DNA of 64,000 nucleotides from Rhizobium pisi (GTDB taxonomy: Bacteria > Pseudomonadota > Alphaproteobacteria > Rhizobiales > Rhizobiaceae). The stretch lies in the NCBI RefSeq assembly GCF_003938655.1, contig NZ_RJJT01000007.1, positions 124,001-188,000 on the forward strand, read 5' to 3'. The notes below the pieces were generated by a model. It saw only the letters and a list, made by a program, of their open reading frames with translations, was not told the origin of the DNA and made no database searches. Within the stretch, counting starts at the first letter, position 1. Each line of letters starts with the position of its first letter. The translations under genes and the position numbers were made by a program. This document shows, in pieces, positions 1-9,983 of the stretch.

Positions 1-542
<542 letters not shown>

Positions 543-979
543 AATTATCCCCTTTACCGCCGCCGAAAGGTGGTCTGGCCCCCTACACGATACCCGAACA
601 AGCTACGTGATTTGGAAGCTGCCACGAAATGGTTAACAAATTCTAATTCACTCTGGCAAGGAGTATCGAATTTATTAAATAATTTTTCCATTTCTCTGTT
701 TTCCAATAGGAATCTCAAAAAGGCTTTCCTCAACTTTAACATTAGGAAACAGCGCTAAGTGATTCATCCGACTCGCCAATGAAAAGGTTCGAATTTCATG
801 CCTCAGCATTTACCGACCCTTAAATCATCGGGCCTATCATTAACGATGCCCGTAAACGAAAGGTTACCAGCGGTAGGTTTTTGTTAATATCGCAGGAAAT
901 TTTTTAGCAAACCGTGTCAAAGCGGCGCGCAGGGCGGTTTCAAGTTGAGCCGGGGTCTCGCATCACGGGAGTAATGCGT
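543..979. promoter_or_regulatory. Divergent ctrA / FliJ-like control region with clustered GANTC sites
   Basis: A 437-bp AT-rich stretch with no convincing gene separates ctrA from the divergent FliJ-like gene. It carries three GANTC sequences within 65 bp: GAATC at 710-714, GATTC at 761-765 and GACTC at 770-774. GANTC is the target of the CcrM methyltransferase, which times ctrA transcription in relatives. Six TTAA half-sites (starting 633, 675, 736, 820, 840, 884) are present but none pair as the full CtrA box TTAA-N7-TTAA. Promoter positions are not resolved. Confidence 0.6.
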
Positions 980-1330
980 ATGAAGTCGCGAGAAAGTCTC
1001 GTTCGCCTGAAAGAGTTTCAGGTGAACGAAAAACGACGTCAGCTGCAGCAATTGCAGATGATGATGTCTGAATTCGAACGGATGACGAAGGATCTGGAGA
1101 GCCAGATCGTCGTCGAGGAAAAGAAGTCCGGTATATCAGACCCGAATCACTTTGCTTATCCGACCTTCGCCAAGGCTGCGCGTCAGCGGGCCGACAACCT
1201 GCAGGTTTCGATCAAGGAACTGAAGATGCAGGAAGAGACGCTGGAATTGGCGCTCGAAGAGATGCAGGCGGAATATGCAAGGGCGACGGCGCTGGAAGAG
1301 CGTGACGGCGGCGCCCGCGCTAGGGCGTAA
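980..1330 (+). CDS. FliJ-like coiled-coil protein
   Basis: Predicted 116-residue, highly charged, almost entirely helical protein with long heptad-like stretches (RLKEFQVNEKRRQLQQLQMM, then ADNLQVSIKELKMQEETLEL), fitting the small coiled-coil FliJ family of flagellar export chaperones. The reading frame is open further upstream, but the ATG at 980 is preferred because GGGAG at 967-971 sits about nine bases before it; the ATG at 974 is too close. It is divergent from ctrA, whose regulon commonly includes flagellar genes. No other flagellar gene is in the window, so the role rests on shape and context. A strong terminator follows. Confidence 0.6.
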   Translation: MKSRESLVRLKEFQVNEKRRQLQQLQMMMSEFERMTKDLESQIVVEEKKSGISDPNHFAYPTFAKAARQRADNLQVSIKELKMQEETLELALEEMQAEYARATALEERDGGARARA

Positions 1331-1376
1331 GAGAAAGGTGGGCGCCGGCCTCGGCGCCCTGGAGATCGCCACTGAG

Positions 1377-1420
1377 AAGCCATGTATGATGGGCGCGCTG
1401 TCCGTCATACATGGCTTTTG
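1377..1420 (+). terminator. Rho-independent terminator after the FliJ-like gene
   Basis: Perfect 13-bp inverted repeat: arm AAGCCATGTATGA at 1377-1389 and its complement at 1405-1417, 15-nt loop, then a short T run. It lies 46 bp after the FliJ-like stop. Because the left arm starts with AA it could also act on the minus strand, for the convergent GNAT gene. Confidence 0.85.
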
Positions 1421-1486
1421 GTGTTTCCATCTTTCGACAGCCGCATGCCGCGACCCAAAACCCGCGCCGGTTTCAGGTGACCGGAA

Positions 1487-1765
1487 TCAGTTCACGACAT
1501 CCTTCCATTCGGGATGGTGCTGGGCCTGTGCCTTGAAGAAGGGGCAGAGCGGGATGATCTTCCAGCCGCCGGCGCGGGCTGCTTCCACAGCATGGAACGC
1601 CAAGGCCTGGCCGACGCCCTTGCCGCGCAGCGCGTCGGGAACGGCCGTGTGATCGATGATGATAAGTTTCGGCGATGTTCTGGAATAGGTCATCTCCGCC
1701 TCGTGTCCTTCGAGTTCGGCCGCATAGCGGCCACCGGAGGCGCCTTCTTCGTTTCGAATGTCCAT
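1487..1765 (-). CDS. GNAT-family N-acetyltransferase (small, YjdJ/NATD1-like)
   Basis: 92-residue single-domain protein of the short GNAT branch. The acetyl-CoA pyrophosphate-binding motif is visible as ALRGKGVGQAL (residues about 44-54) after a beta-strand pair (KLIIIDHTAVPDAL), and the end carries IIPLCPFFKAQAQHHPEW, a conserved tail of this small family. Acceptor substrate is unknown. The ATG at 1765 has GAGGAAA upstream on the minus strand. It is divergent from the PqiA-like gene and convergent with the FliJ-like gene. Confidence 0.8.
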   Translation of the reverse strand: MDIRNEEGASGGRYAAELEGHEAEMTYSRTSPKLIIIDHTAVPDALRGKGVGQALAFHAVEAARAGGWKIIPLCPFFKAQAQHHPEWKDVVN

Positions 1766-1864
1766 CGTATTTCCTCATGAACGGATATCGTTGTCGCCGA
1801 CCGTGACACGGCGGCGCAGTCGTGCCAAGTCGGTGAGGCAATTGCTGGAGGAAACGGAGTGTTC

Positions 1865-2386
1865 ATGAAAAATGCTGGATCGACGCGGTTCGTCCTTATG
1901 GGAGCGCTTTCGATGATCCGCCCCGTTCTTCTTGTCGCTGCGCCCTTTCTCCTGGCGCTCGGCCTGATCTTGCCGCTGGTCCGTTTCGAGACTTTGTATT
2001 TCTTCAACAAGACGCCGTCGCTCATTGAAATCGTCCTCTCGCTCTGGCAGGGCGGGGACGGGCTGCTGGCGGCGATCGTCGCGCTGGTTTCGATCGTACT
2101 TCCATTTCTGAAGATGGTCGGCATCACCGCGGAGGCGATGGGGATCACCGCAGAAGTAACGGCTGCCGGCGGCGGGACCGGCAGCCTGTTTTATCGTCGC
2201 GTGGTGCCGCATCTGTCCAAGTGGTCAATGATGGACGTGCTGCTGGTCGCGATCGTGATTGCGGCTGCGAAAACGACGGGTCTGGCGGATGCCTTCACGC
2301 AGCCCGGGCTCTGGTGCTACGCGGCCTCGTCAATGATTTCGGGCCTTCTTCATTCCCTTATGGGAGATGCGTCCGGCCCGAAATAA
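1865..2386 (+). CDS. Paraquat-inducible protein A-like membrane protein
   Basis: About 173 residues with four predicted membrane segments (PVLLVAAPFLLALGLILPLV; SLIEIVLSL...LAAIVALVSIVLPFL; MDVLLVAIVIAAAKTTG; a final YAASSMISGLLHSLM). The first segment followed by a short loop and the motif WSMMDVLLVAIVIAAAK matches one half of PqiA, whose full-length form has eight segments and zinc-binding cysteines that are absent here. PqiA-type proteins work with MCE lipid-transfer systems, but no MCE gene is nearby. The GTG at 1859 is an alternative start; GGAGGA at 1847-1852 fits either. Confidence 0.75.
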   Translation: MKNAGSTRFVLMGALSMIRPVLLVAAPFLLALGLILPLVRFETLYFFNKTPSLIEIVLSLWQGGDGLLAAIVALVSIVLPFLKMVGITAEAMGITAEVTAAGGGTGSLFYRRVVPHLSKWSMMDVLLVAIVIAAAKTTGLADAFTQPGLWCYAASSMISGLLHSLMGDASGPK

Positions 2387-2406
2387 ATGTCGGTGATGGC
2401 GGGTGA

Positions 2407-2682
2407 TTAGTGGCGATATTGCTGGATGCGCGTGGTGCGCAAGCCGGCGAGGCCGTGGCTGTTGATCGACGACTGCCAGGAGAGGAATTCTTCGACGGTG
2501 AGCGTGTAACGCTCGCAGGCCTCTTCCAAGCTCAACAGGCCACCGCGGACAGCCGCGACAACCTCTGCCTTCCGGCGGATCACCCAGCGCCGCGTATTGG
2601 GCGGCGGAAGATCCGCGATCGTCAGGGGGCTGCCATCGGGGCCGATGACATATTTTACTCGGGGACGTATCATTTCGGTCAT
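2407..2682 (-). CDS. sciP: SciP, small CtrA-inhibitory protein (DUF1153)
   Basis: 91-residue basic protein containing the DUF1153 signature (RPRVKYVIGPDGSPLTIADL, then PPNTRRWVIRRKAEVVAAV and LSLEEACERYTLTVEEFLSW), which forms a helix-turn-helix. In Caulobacter SciP binds CtrA at its target promoters and blocks transcription during G1. Length agrees with the family (about 90). The start is the ATG at 2682; the frame is open 17 codons further but the conserved block begins here. It lies under 2 kb from ctrA, so activator and its brake are nearly neighbours. Confidence 0.88.
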   Translation of the reverse strand: MTEMIRPRVKYVIGPDGSPLTIADLPPPNTRRWVIRRKAEVVAAVRGGLLSLEEACERYTLTVEEFLSWQSSINSHGLAGLRTTRIQQYRH

Positions 2683-3082
2683 TGGACTCTCTACACAACG
2701 CAAGACCACGAGCCCCACTCTAGCCTGCCACATTTAAAAATTGCCTAAGCCCATCGTAAGACTTTGATAACAAATTTAGATGCCCTCGCGCGACCGCTGA
2801 TTTGGCAGGGCCGCCTGCCGCTACGTCAATTTGTGACGGTTGCATGGGAGCCATGCGGAATAAATATTACCTGGTTTGCCGGGAAAATTTTATAAGCACT
2901 TCAACATAAAACGAGCGCAAGACCTTCGTCTCCGCTCTTCCCGCTGTATCGGTCCAGTTCGTGCTTTCGACGCTTCGTGTCCTCGGGATGCGGGCAAAAG
3001 CCGTGTTTGCCGGTGCTTCGGCGCGAGCTTCTCGTCGCCGACAGCGAGGCTGAGCCGAAGCGCGCCGTATGAGGATACGAAA
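2683..3082. other. 400-bp intergenic region between sciP and the LuxR gene
   Basis: Divergent promoter space for sciP and the LuxR-type gene. The left 230 bp are AT-rich; two small hairpins are visible (GGCAGG/CCTGCC near 2804-2819 and GCATGG/CCATGC near 2843-2857). The LuxR frame stays open back to 2876, but the upstream part is Arg/Cys/Ser-rich without resemblance to a protein domain, so I treat it as untranslated. No other gene seen. Confidence 0.5.
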
Positions 3083-3829
3083 ATGAAAAGACGTGAGCGC
3101 GCAGTCGACGACTGCGCTGAAGATGCTGCATTTTCGCCTTCGCGGGCCGATGCCGCCGGTATTGCATTCAAGGACGCCGAAGAACGGCTCGGCGAGATGG
3201 CGAAGCTTGCGGGCTTCGATTTCTACTTGCTCTCGGCCTTCCCGCGGGGCGACCGCACGGCCTTCATCGAAAACCGGCTGATCAGCAACTGGCCGCAAAG
3301 CCTCGTCGGCTTCTACGAGGCGGCCGATCTCTTCTATTGCAGCAGGCTGGTGAGCGCGATGAAGCGGACGATCATGCCGATCTTCTGCGAGGAGGGCCCC
3401 TTTGCGGGCAGCGCCGCCAATCAGGAAAACCGCCGGTTGAACACGCTCTTCCAGATGCACGGGTTGAAGAGCACCTATGCCTTCACGCTGCACGACTCTG
3501 ACCTGAAACAATACATCTTCGCCTTCTCAGGCGGCTCTCCCATGCCCGCGCGGGAGCAGGCGACGGCGCTGCTTTATGGCTATATGGAGCTTCTGGACAA
3601 GATCTCGCGCAGCGCCAAACCGGAGGAAGGGCCGTCGGAGGCGCTCACCCGGCGCGAAATCGAATGCCTTCGCTGGTCGGCGGCCGGCAAGAGCAGTGAC
3701 GAGATCGCGATCATTCTCGATCTCTCGTCGCATACTGTTGCAGGGTATCTGAAGGGCGCGATGCGCAAGCTTGATTCGGTCAACCGGATGCAGGCGGTCG
3801 CCAGGGCATTTCGCTACCGGCTGCTCTGA
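3083..3829 (+). CDS. LuxR-family transcriptional regulator
   Basis: 248 residues. The N-terminal two thirds resemble an autoinducer-binding-type fold (aromatic-rich core FDFYLLSAFPRG, SLVGFYEAADLFYCSRL). The C-terminus is a clear GerE/LuxR helix-turn-helix: LTRREIECLRWSAAGKSSDE, then HTVAGYLKGAMRKL. Whether it binds an acyl-homoserine lactone cannot be judged: no luxI is in the window, so it may be an orphan regulator. The ATG at 3083 follows GAGGATACGAAA and marks where protein-like composition begins. It converges on pssA. Confidence 0.78.
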   Translation: MKRRERAVDDCAEDAAFSPSRADAAGIAFKDAEERLGEMAKLAGFDFYLLSAFPRGDRTAFIENRLISNWPQSLVGFYEAADLFYCSRLVSAMKRTIMPIFCEEGPFAGSAANQENRRLNTLFQMHGLKSTYAFTLHDSDLKQYIFAFSGGSPMPAREQATALLYGYMELLDKISRSAKPEEGPSEALTRREIECLRWSAAGKSSDEIAIILDLSSHTVAGYLKGAMRKLDSVNRMQAVARAFRYRLL

Positions 3830-3885
3830 AGCGCGTTGCAATCTTTCAGATTCGCTTCCGGCGCTTCGGGTTCCCGCATCAATGC

Positions 3886-3922
3886 ATATCGCCCAAAACC
3901 GCTGTGCAGTTTTGGGCGATAT
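3886..3922. terminator. Perfect 14-bp hairpin between convergent genes
   Basis: Arm ATATCGCCCAAAAC at 3886-3899 and exact complement at 3909-3922, 9-nt loop. It sits between the convergent LuxR gene and pssA. The sequence looks like a rhizobial intergenic palindromic repeat, which can double as a bidirectional terminator; there is no strong T tract. Confidence 0.6.
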
Positions 3923-3949
3923 AGAGGGAGGCGGTCTTTCCCGGAAAAC

Positions 3950-4675
3950 TTAGAAGCCTTTTCCGCGGGTCAATTCGGACACGACGGTTCCGACGATGAT
4001 GCGCATATCCATCCAGATCGAAAAATTCTGGACGTAGTAGAGGTCGCTGACGATACGGGCCCGCGCCTTGGCCGGACGATCGGTCGGGCCGCGCAGACCG
4101 CGCATCTGGGCAAGACCCGTCATGCCGGGACGCATGGCGTGGCGCTGGTGGTATTCCGGTACGAGCTCTTCGTAAAGCATGTCGCTTGCGCGCATGCCGA
4201 TGGCATGGCAGCGCGGACCGACGACCGACATGTCGCCCAGCAGCACGTTCAACAGTTGCGGCAGCTCATCGATATTCGTGCGGCGCAGGATGGCGCCGAT
4301 GCGGGTGATGCGCGGATCGTTCCTCACCGTCTGAGCGACACCCGAGGCATCGCAGAGGTCGGTGCGCATCGAGCGGAACTTGTAGACCTTGATGGTCTTG
4401 CAGTTCTTGCCCCAGCGGGTCTGCTTGAAGAGCACCGGTCCCGGGCTGTCGAGTTTGATCAGCAGGGCGACGAGGAGGAGGAAAGGAGCGAGGACGAGGA
4501 GGGCGCTCAACGACGAAACGATGTCGAACGCCCGCTTCAGGGCAAGATCCATCCACGGCGCCTGCGGCGCGTCGCTATGGATAACGGGAGTCTGCATCTT
4601 CAGGCTCGGCAGCTGGCGGCTGCTCGACCGGAAGGACTCAGTCGAAATGCTGTTGTTTAGTTCCGTGATGCTCAA
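3950..4675 (-). CDS. pssA: Exopolysaccharide priming sugar-phosphate transferase PssA
   Basis: 241-residue ExoY/WcaJ-type transferase that puts the first sugar phosphate on undecaprenyl phosphate at the inner membrane, starting exopolysaccharide repeat synthesis. One membrane anchor lies at about residues 50-75 ([20 protein letters not shown]), followed by the family blocks [39 protein letters not shown] and [17 protein letters not shown]. The first 40 residues are hydrophilic and not conserved. From memory, R. leguminosarum pssA is a stand-alone gene with the inositol-monophosphatase gene pssB upstream, exactly as here. Similar transferases exist in other loci, so the symbol rests on context plus family. 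Confidence 0.82.
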   Translation of the reverse strand: MSITELNNSISTESFRSSSRQLPSLKMQTPVIHSDAPQAPWMDLALKRAFDIVSSLSALLVLAPFLLLVALLIKLDSPGPVLFKQTRWGKNCKTIKVYKFRSMRTDLCDASGVAQTVRNDPRITRIGAILRRTNIDELPQLLNVLLGDMSVVGPRCHAIGMRASDMLYEELVPEYHQRHAMRPGMTGLAQMRGLRGPTDRPAKARARIVSDLYYVQNFSIWMDMRIIVGTVVSELTRGKGF

Positions 4676-5281
4676 GGATCGTACTCTGTTGTCTTCGAGG
4701 GGCGCGGCGGCAATAGGCGATCAATGGTTAACCCTGTCACCAGGGGTGCACTCAGGTCTTAGTAACCCTACTAAAACGGAAAAATGCGACAATTGTGTAA
4801 TGCTGTCCAGAGAAATATCGCATCGCAGCAAATCTTTCGCACTTGCGTTAAGTTGAGGCAACCTCATGATATTCCGTTAAGAATTGGAATTTCGTCAAGG
4901 TTTTTAGGCCCTTGGCGAGGGCTTCCAGGGGTGTGATGGCGTGCTGTTTCGACACTCGGTCGGTACTCGTTAACCAATATTTTTAACCGGATCCGACACG
5001 AAATTTTTTTGGTGAGGGCGCTCGGTTGCCGTCAACCTGTGTCACAATGTGACAAAATCAAGGCAGGATCGGTGACCGCATATGCAGAGAATCGGGTCGC
5101 GTCGAGAATCACTTGATCGGGCGCCGACCCTGCGAATCGCTCCGCGAGGGGCAGCGGCCTGAGAACGACAAGATGATGTGAGGTGATCGCGCGGGAGGGA
5201 TGCTGCGGCCAATGGCGGCAACTGAGCATCACGCGGCAGGAGGATTGCGGCTTGGCTACCTTCAGCGCTTGCTGCGGATGG
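4676..5281. promoter_or_regulatory. 606-bp pssA control region with perfect palindrome
   Basis: No convincing gene. The region upstream of pssA holds a perfect odd palindrome TGTCACA-A-TGTGACA at 5040-5054 and a small TGAGG-CAA-CCTCA repeat near 4854-4866. The half nearest pssA (4676-5030) is AT-rich and promoter-like. pssA is known to be controlled by several regulators (RosR, phosphate, carbon source) in R. leguminosarum; which of them uses the palindrome is not decided by the sequence. The order TCACA-N-TGTGA is inside-out relative to a standard CRP site. Confidence 0.55.
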
Positions 5282-6079
5282 TCACGCCGGTTCGAGGACG
5301 CGTTTCCTGCCGCCCCAGGAGATGAAGTTCGGATTGGCGAAGTCGAAATCGGCCGCCGCTCCCGTCTTGCCATAAGTCAGGGGCGCGCCATCGAGCGTCA
5401 CCGTCGAGCCGCCGGCGGCGCGCAGCACCGCATCGCCGGCCGCCGTGTCCCATTCCATTGTGCGGGTGAAACGCGGATAGACGTCGGCCTTGCCTTCGGC
5501 CAGCAGACAGAATTTCAGCGAGGAGCCGATATTGGTGCATTTGGAGATCGCGTGGTGGGCAAGGAAGCTGCCGGTCTCCGGGCTGTTGTGGCGAAGGCTT
5601 GCGAGCGCCAGCCTGTCGTCCGGCTGTTCGCGCACGGTGATCGTGCTGCGCGCGCCGACCGTGAAATCGTCGGTGACAACAAGCCTTTCGGCGTGGCCGC
5701 ACTCTCCCGAGAAGGCAAGCCCGAGCGCCGGCGCATAGACGATGCCGGCCACCGGGGCGCCGTTCTCGATATAGGCGATGTTGACGGTGAATTCCTGCCG
5801 TCCGTCGACGAATTCGCGTGTGCCGTCGAGAGGATCGACCAGGAAGAAGCCTCGGCCGCTGATATCAGGCACCTTGCCGGCGGCAACCGACTCTTCCGCC
5901 ACGACGGGTATTTCGGGATAGTCTCTGGCGAGATGGGCGAGGATGATGCGTTCGGCCTCCTCGTCGGCGACCGTGACCGGACTTGCGTCCGCTTTCATGG
6001 AGACGGGAAAGCCCTCGCGCAAGACCGTGATGATGGCCTTACCGGCTTCCAGTGCCGCCTTTTCGAATGTCCTCAGCAT
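5282..6079 (-). CDS. pssB: Inositol monophosphatase / CysQ-family phosphatase PssB
   Basis: 265-residue Mg-dependent phosphatase of the IMPase superfamily. Metal-binding motifs are complete: EES (about 62-64), DPLDGTREF (about 81-89) and WDTAAGDAVL near residue 210. In R. leguminosarum the product of the gene upstream of pssA (PssB) has inositol monophosphatase activity and influences exopolysaccharide production. The DPLDGTREFV wording is also typical of CysQ (3',5'-bisphosphate nucleotidase), so the physiological substrate could be PAP instead. It is transcribed in the same direction as pssA, 606 bp upstream of it. Confidence 0.82.
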   Translation of the reverse strand: MLRTFEKAALEAGKAIITVLREGFPVSMKADASPVTVADEEAERIILAHLARDYPEIPVVAEESVAAGKVPDISGRGFFLVDPLDGTREFVDGRQEFTVNIAYIENGAPVAGIVYAPALGLAFSGECGHAERLVVTDDFTVGARSTITVREQPDDRLALASLRHNSPETGSFLAHHAISKCTNIGSSLKFCLLAEGKADVYPRFTRTMEWDTAAGDAVLRAAGGSTVTLDGAPLTYGKTGAAADFDFANPNFISWGGRKRVLEPA

Positions 6080-6626
6080 TGTCCTTTTGCCGTTCGCCGT
6101 GCGGCGAGCACCCCGCTGTCGCTCGTCCGCAAACCATCCCAGTCATGCCATCTACCCGTCGAGAATTTATATGGTGTTTCCCGCCGCGCTTCGCACCCCT
6201 CATACGTAATCCGGTGATGCTACCATAAGTTCCCAGCCTTGTCAGACGAGAGGCGAGCATTCAGTCATGAAATGGCATTCGAAAAAGCATCCACCCCAGG
6301 GTCTGAATTTGCGCCATCTTCCAATTCTGTGGAATAGCTTACGCGGCGAGCGGCGCAAGAAATCGGCGGCAATATCACCGGATGGTTAACCCGATGGCGA
6401 TTTCTGGCTAAAAATCCGCCTTTCGGTGCCGTTTTTCTGTGGATTTTGGTTCAAAACGAGCCATTTAGGCCTGTTCCACCAAGAATCTGTCGGAGTAAAG
6501 CCTTTTTGTCTTCACATTTTCAACGAAACCGCTATGCATGCGGCCTATGAGGTTCTCTGAAACGGAGAACCAATGAACCAAAAAGAGATGCAGCTTATTC
6601 GGCTCGCATCCAGGGGAAAACGACAT
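6080..6626. promoter_or_regulatory. bra operon upstream region with leader hairpin
   Basis: Divergent promoter space between pssB and braD. A 7-bp hairpin GGTTCTC/GAGAACC (6551-6557 and 6565-6571) lies immediately before an in-frame ATG at 6573. The region is AT-rich between 6380 and 6540. I found no exact sigma-54 site; TGGCTA-N5-CCGC near 6406 keeps the GG/GC spacing but misses four consensus positions. No gene seen. Confidence 0.45.
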
Positions 6627-7529
<903 letters not shown>

Positions 7530-7533
7530 CGTC

Positions 7534-9108
7534 ATGGCAAACATTGAGAATTCTGCAGGCAAGCCCGATGCCGGACTTGTCCGCAAGGGTCTTATCCAAG
7601 CCCTTTTCGCCGCCGTGCTGGCGTTCGGCATGTTCGTTCTCTATGTCGGTCTCAAGACCGACCAGAATATCAGCAACGAGCTGGTCATCGTTCAGCGCTG
7701 GGGACTGCTTGCGATTTTCGTCATAATCGCCGCAGTTGGCCGCTTCGCCGTCGTCATGTTTGCAGCAATACCCGGCCTGTTCGCCAAGACTATGCGAGTG
7801 GTGGTTCCTGTAGCGGTTCTGATGATCGTGGCCTACCTGGCTTACGTGTTCATTCGTGAACAGTTTTGGCTCGATCTGCTGATCCTGGGCGGCCTGGTTG
7901 TGCTGGCCGCATTGTTGGGCGTGCTGATCAAATACGTTCTTCTCCCGGCAGAGGAGAGGCGTCGGGAACGCAATGTAGAGGCCGAAAGACTTGGATTGCC
8001 GCTGGAAGCAAGCCCGTATGAGACCCATTTTCTGAAGGTCGTGCTGGCTCTGTTGCTGCTCTATCCTGTGATGGCTGTAGCGCTCAGAGGTCCTCAGGGT
8101 TCGTTGACGTTTGTCGACAATTTCGGCATTCAGATCCTGATTTACGTGATGCTCGCCTGGGGTCTTAACATCGTTGTCGGCCTTGCCGGTCTTCTCGACC
8201 TTGGTTATGTCGCCTTCTACGCCGTCGGCGCCTATTCCTATGCATTGCTGTCGAGCTATTTCGGCCTGTCTTTCTGGGTGCTGCTGCCGCTTTCCGGTAT
8301 CTTCGCCGCACTCTGGGGTGTCATCCTCGGTTTCCCGGTATTGCGCTTACGCGGCGACTACCTCGCCATCGTGACGCTCGCCTTCGGCGAAATCATACGC
8401 CTCGTGATCATCAATTGGACTGATCTGACGAAGGGCACCTTCGGCATCTCAGGCATTGCCAAGGCTTCGGTCTTCGGTATCTGGACCTTCGATGTCGGCA
8501 AGGTGAATAATTTCGCCAAGGTTTTCGGGCTGCCTTCGTCATCGGCCTATTACAAAATCTTCCTGTTCTACGTCATCCTGGCGCTCTGCATGCTGACCGC
8601 CTATGTGACGATCCGGCTACGCCGCATGCCGATCGGCCGAGCTTGGGAAGCGTTGCGTGAAGACGAGATCGCCTGCCGCTCACTTGGCATCAACACGGTG
8701 ACGACTAAACTTACGGCGTTCGCTACCGGTGCGATGTTCGCGGGCTTTGCCGGCTCGTTCTTTGCAGCACGCCAGGGCTTCGTTTCGCCAGAATCCTTCG
8801 TCTTCCTGGAGTCGGCTGTCATCCTCGCCATCGTCGTGCTCGGCGGTATGGGCTCGCTGACCGGAATCGCGATTGCTGCGATCGTCATGGTCGGAGGTAC
8901 CGAGGCGCTACGCAGTATGGACTTCCTGAAATACATCTTCGGTCCGACCTTCACGCCGGAGCTTTACCGCATGCTTATCTTCGGCCTCGCCATGGTTGTG
9001 GTGATGCTATTCAAGCCGCGTGGTTTCGTCGGCTCGCGATCGCCGACAGCCTTCCTCAAGGCGCGTAAGGCAATCTCCGGAAGCTTCATCAAGGAGGGAC
9101 ACGGTTGA
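7534..9108 (+). CDS. braE: Branched-chain/general amino-acid ABC permease LivM/BraE
   Basis: 524-residue permease. The conserved LivM core lies in the C-terminal two thirds ([20 protein letters not shown], then [20 protein letters not shown] and [20 protein letters not shown]). The first 170 residues are an extra hydrophobic region with about three additional membrane segments, making it longer than ordinary LivM (roughly 420). The ATG at 7534 follows GAGAAGG at the end of braD, with the stop of braD four bases upstream. It partners BraD to form the membrane channel. Confidence 0.9.
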   Translation: MANIENSAGKPDAGLVRKGLIQALFAAVLAFGMFVLYVGLKTDQNISNELVIVQRWGLLAIFVIIAAVGRFAVVMFAAIPGLFAKTMRVVVPVAVLMIVAYLAYVFIREQFWLDLLILGGLVVLAALLGVLIKYVLLPAEERRRERNVEAERLGLPLEASPYETHFLKVVLALLLLYPVMAVALRGPQGSLTFVDNFGIQILIYVMLAWGLNIVVGLAGLLDLGYVAFYAVGAYSYALLSSYFGLSFWVLLPLSGIFAALWGVILGFPVLRLRGDYLAIVTLAFGEIIRLVIINWTDLTKGTFGISGIAKASVFGIWTFDVGKVNNFAKVFGLPSSSAYYKIFLFYVILALCMLTAYVTIRLRRMPIGRAWEALREDEIACRSLGINTVTTKLTAFATGAMFAGFAGSFFAARQGFVSPESFVFLESAVILAIVVLGGMGSLTGIAIAAIVMVGGTEALRSMDFLKYIFGPTFTPELYRMLIFGLAMVVVMLFKPRGFVGSRSPTAFLKARKAISGSFIKEGHG

Positions 9109-9983
9109 TGAGCCCGGTCACCAATACGATGTCGAGCGACATTCTTCTCAAGGTCGAGCACCTGTCGATGAAGTTCGGCGGCCTGATGGCCATCAACGAC
9201 TTCTCCTTCGAAGCCAAGCGTGGCGACATCACTGCGCTGATCGGCCCGAACGGCGCCGGCAAGACGACCGTCTTCAACTGCATCACCGGCTTCTACAAGC
9301 CGACGATGGGCATGATCACGCTCAACCAGAAGGGCGGCAAGCAATACCTATTGGAGCGTCTTCCGGACTTCCGGATCACCAAGGAAGCCAAGGTTGCGCG
9401 CACCTTCCAGAACATCCGGCTGTTTTCCGGCCTGACCGTTCTCGAAAATCTGCTCGTCGCCCAGCATAACAAACTGATGCAGGCCTCGGGTTATACGATC
9501 CTCGGCCTCATCGGCGTCGGTCCCTACAAGCGTGAAGCCGCCGCAGCAATCGAGCTCGCGCGTCATTGGCTTGAGAAGGCCAACCTGATCGACCGCGCCG
9601 ACGACCCCGCCGGTGATCTGCCCTACGGCGCTCAGCGCCGTCTCGAGATTGCGCGCGCCATGTGCACCGGTCCGGAACTGCTCTGCTTGGACGAGCCGGC
9701 CGCGGGCCTTAACCCGCGCGAATCCGCGACGCTCAATGAGCTTCTCCAGAACATCCGTGCCGAAACCGGAACATCCATCTTGCTCATCGAGCATGACATG
9801 TCGGTGGTCATGGAAATTTCCGACCACGTGGTCGTTCTCGAATACGGCCAGAAGATTTCCGATGGCACGCCGGATCATGTGAAGAACGATCCGAGGGTCA
9901 TCGCGGCCTATCTCGGTGTCGAGGATGAAGAAGTGGAAGAGGTGATCGCAACCGTCGAGCAGCTCGAAGGAGGCGCAAACTGA
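9108..9983 (+). CDS. braF: Amino-acid ABC transporter ATPase LivG/BraF
   Basis: 291-residue ABC ATPase. Walker A is GPNGAGKTTVFNCITGF near residue 45, Walker B LLCLDEPAAGLNPRE, and the switch His follows in LLIEHDMSVVMEISDHVVVL. The signature region reads PYGAQRRLEIARAM, the LivG-specific variant of LSGGQ. The ATG at 9108 overlaps the braE stop by one base (TGATG) and has AAGGAGGG nine bases upstream. The last 25 residues are acidic (EDEEVEEVI). Confidence 0.93.
   Translation: MSPVTNTMSSDILLKVEHLSMKFGGLMAINDFSFEAKRGDITALIGPNGAGKTTVFNCITGFYKPTMGMITLNQKGGKQYLLERLPDFRITKEAKVARTFQNIRLFSGLTVLENLLVAQHNKLMQASGYTILGLIGVGPYKREAAAAIELARHWLEKANLIDRADDPAGDLPYGAQRRLEIARAMCTGPELLCLDEPAAGLNPRESATLNELLQNIRAETGTSILLIEHDMSVVMEISDHVVVLEYGQKISDGTPDHVKNDPRVIAAYLGVEDEEVEEVIATVEQLEGGAN

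Noticed and set aside
543..913. CtrA box TTAA-N7-TTAA in the ctrA upstream region
   Set aside because: Six TTAA half-sites exist (starts 633, 675, 736, 820, 840, 884) but no two are 11 bp apart, so no full box is present.
2876..3082. Extended N-terminus of the LuxR regulator from 2876
   Set aside because: The added 69 residues are Arg/Ser/Cys-rich with no domain, and a suitable start exists at 3083.
5040..5054. Reading the pssA palindrome as a CRP site
   Set aside because: Half-sites are inside-out (TCACA-N-TGTGA) relative to TGTGA-N6-TCACA; kept only as a generic dyad.
6400..6425. Sigma-54 promoter upstream of braD
   Set aside because: TGGCTA-N5-CCGC keeps spacing but only 6 of 10 consensus positions agree; too weak to claim.
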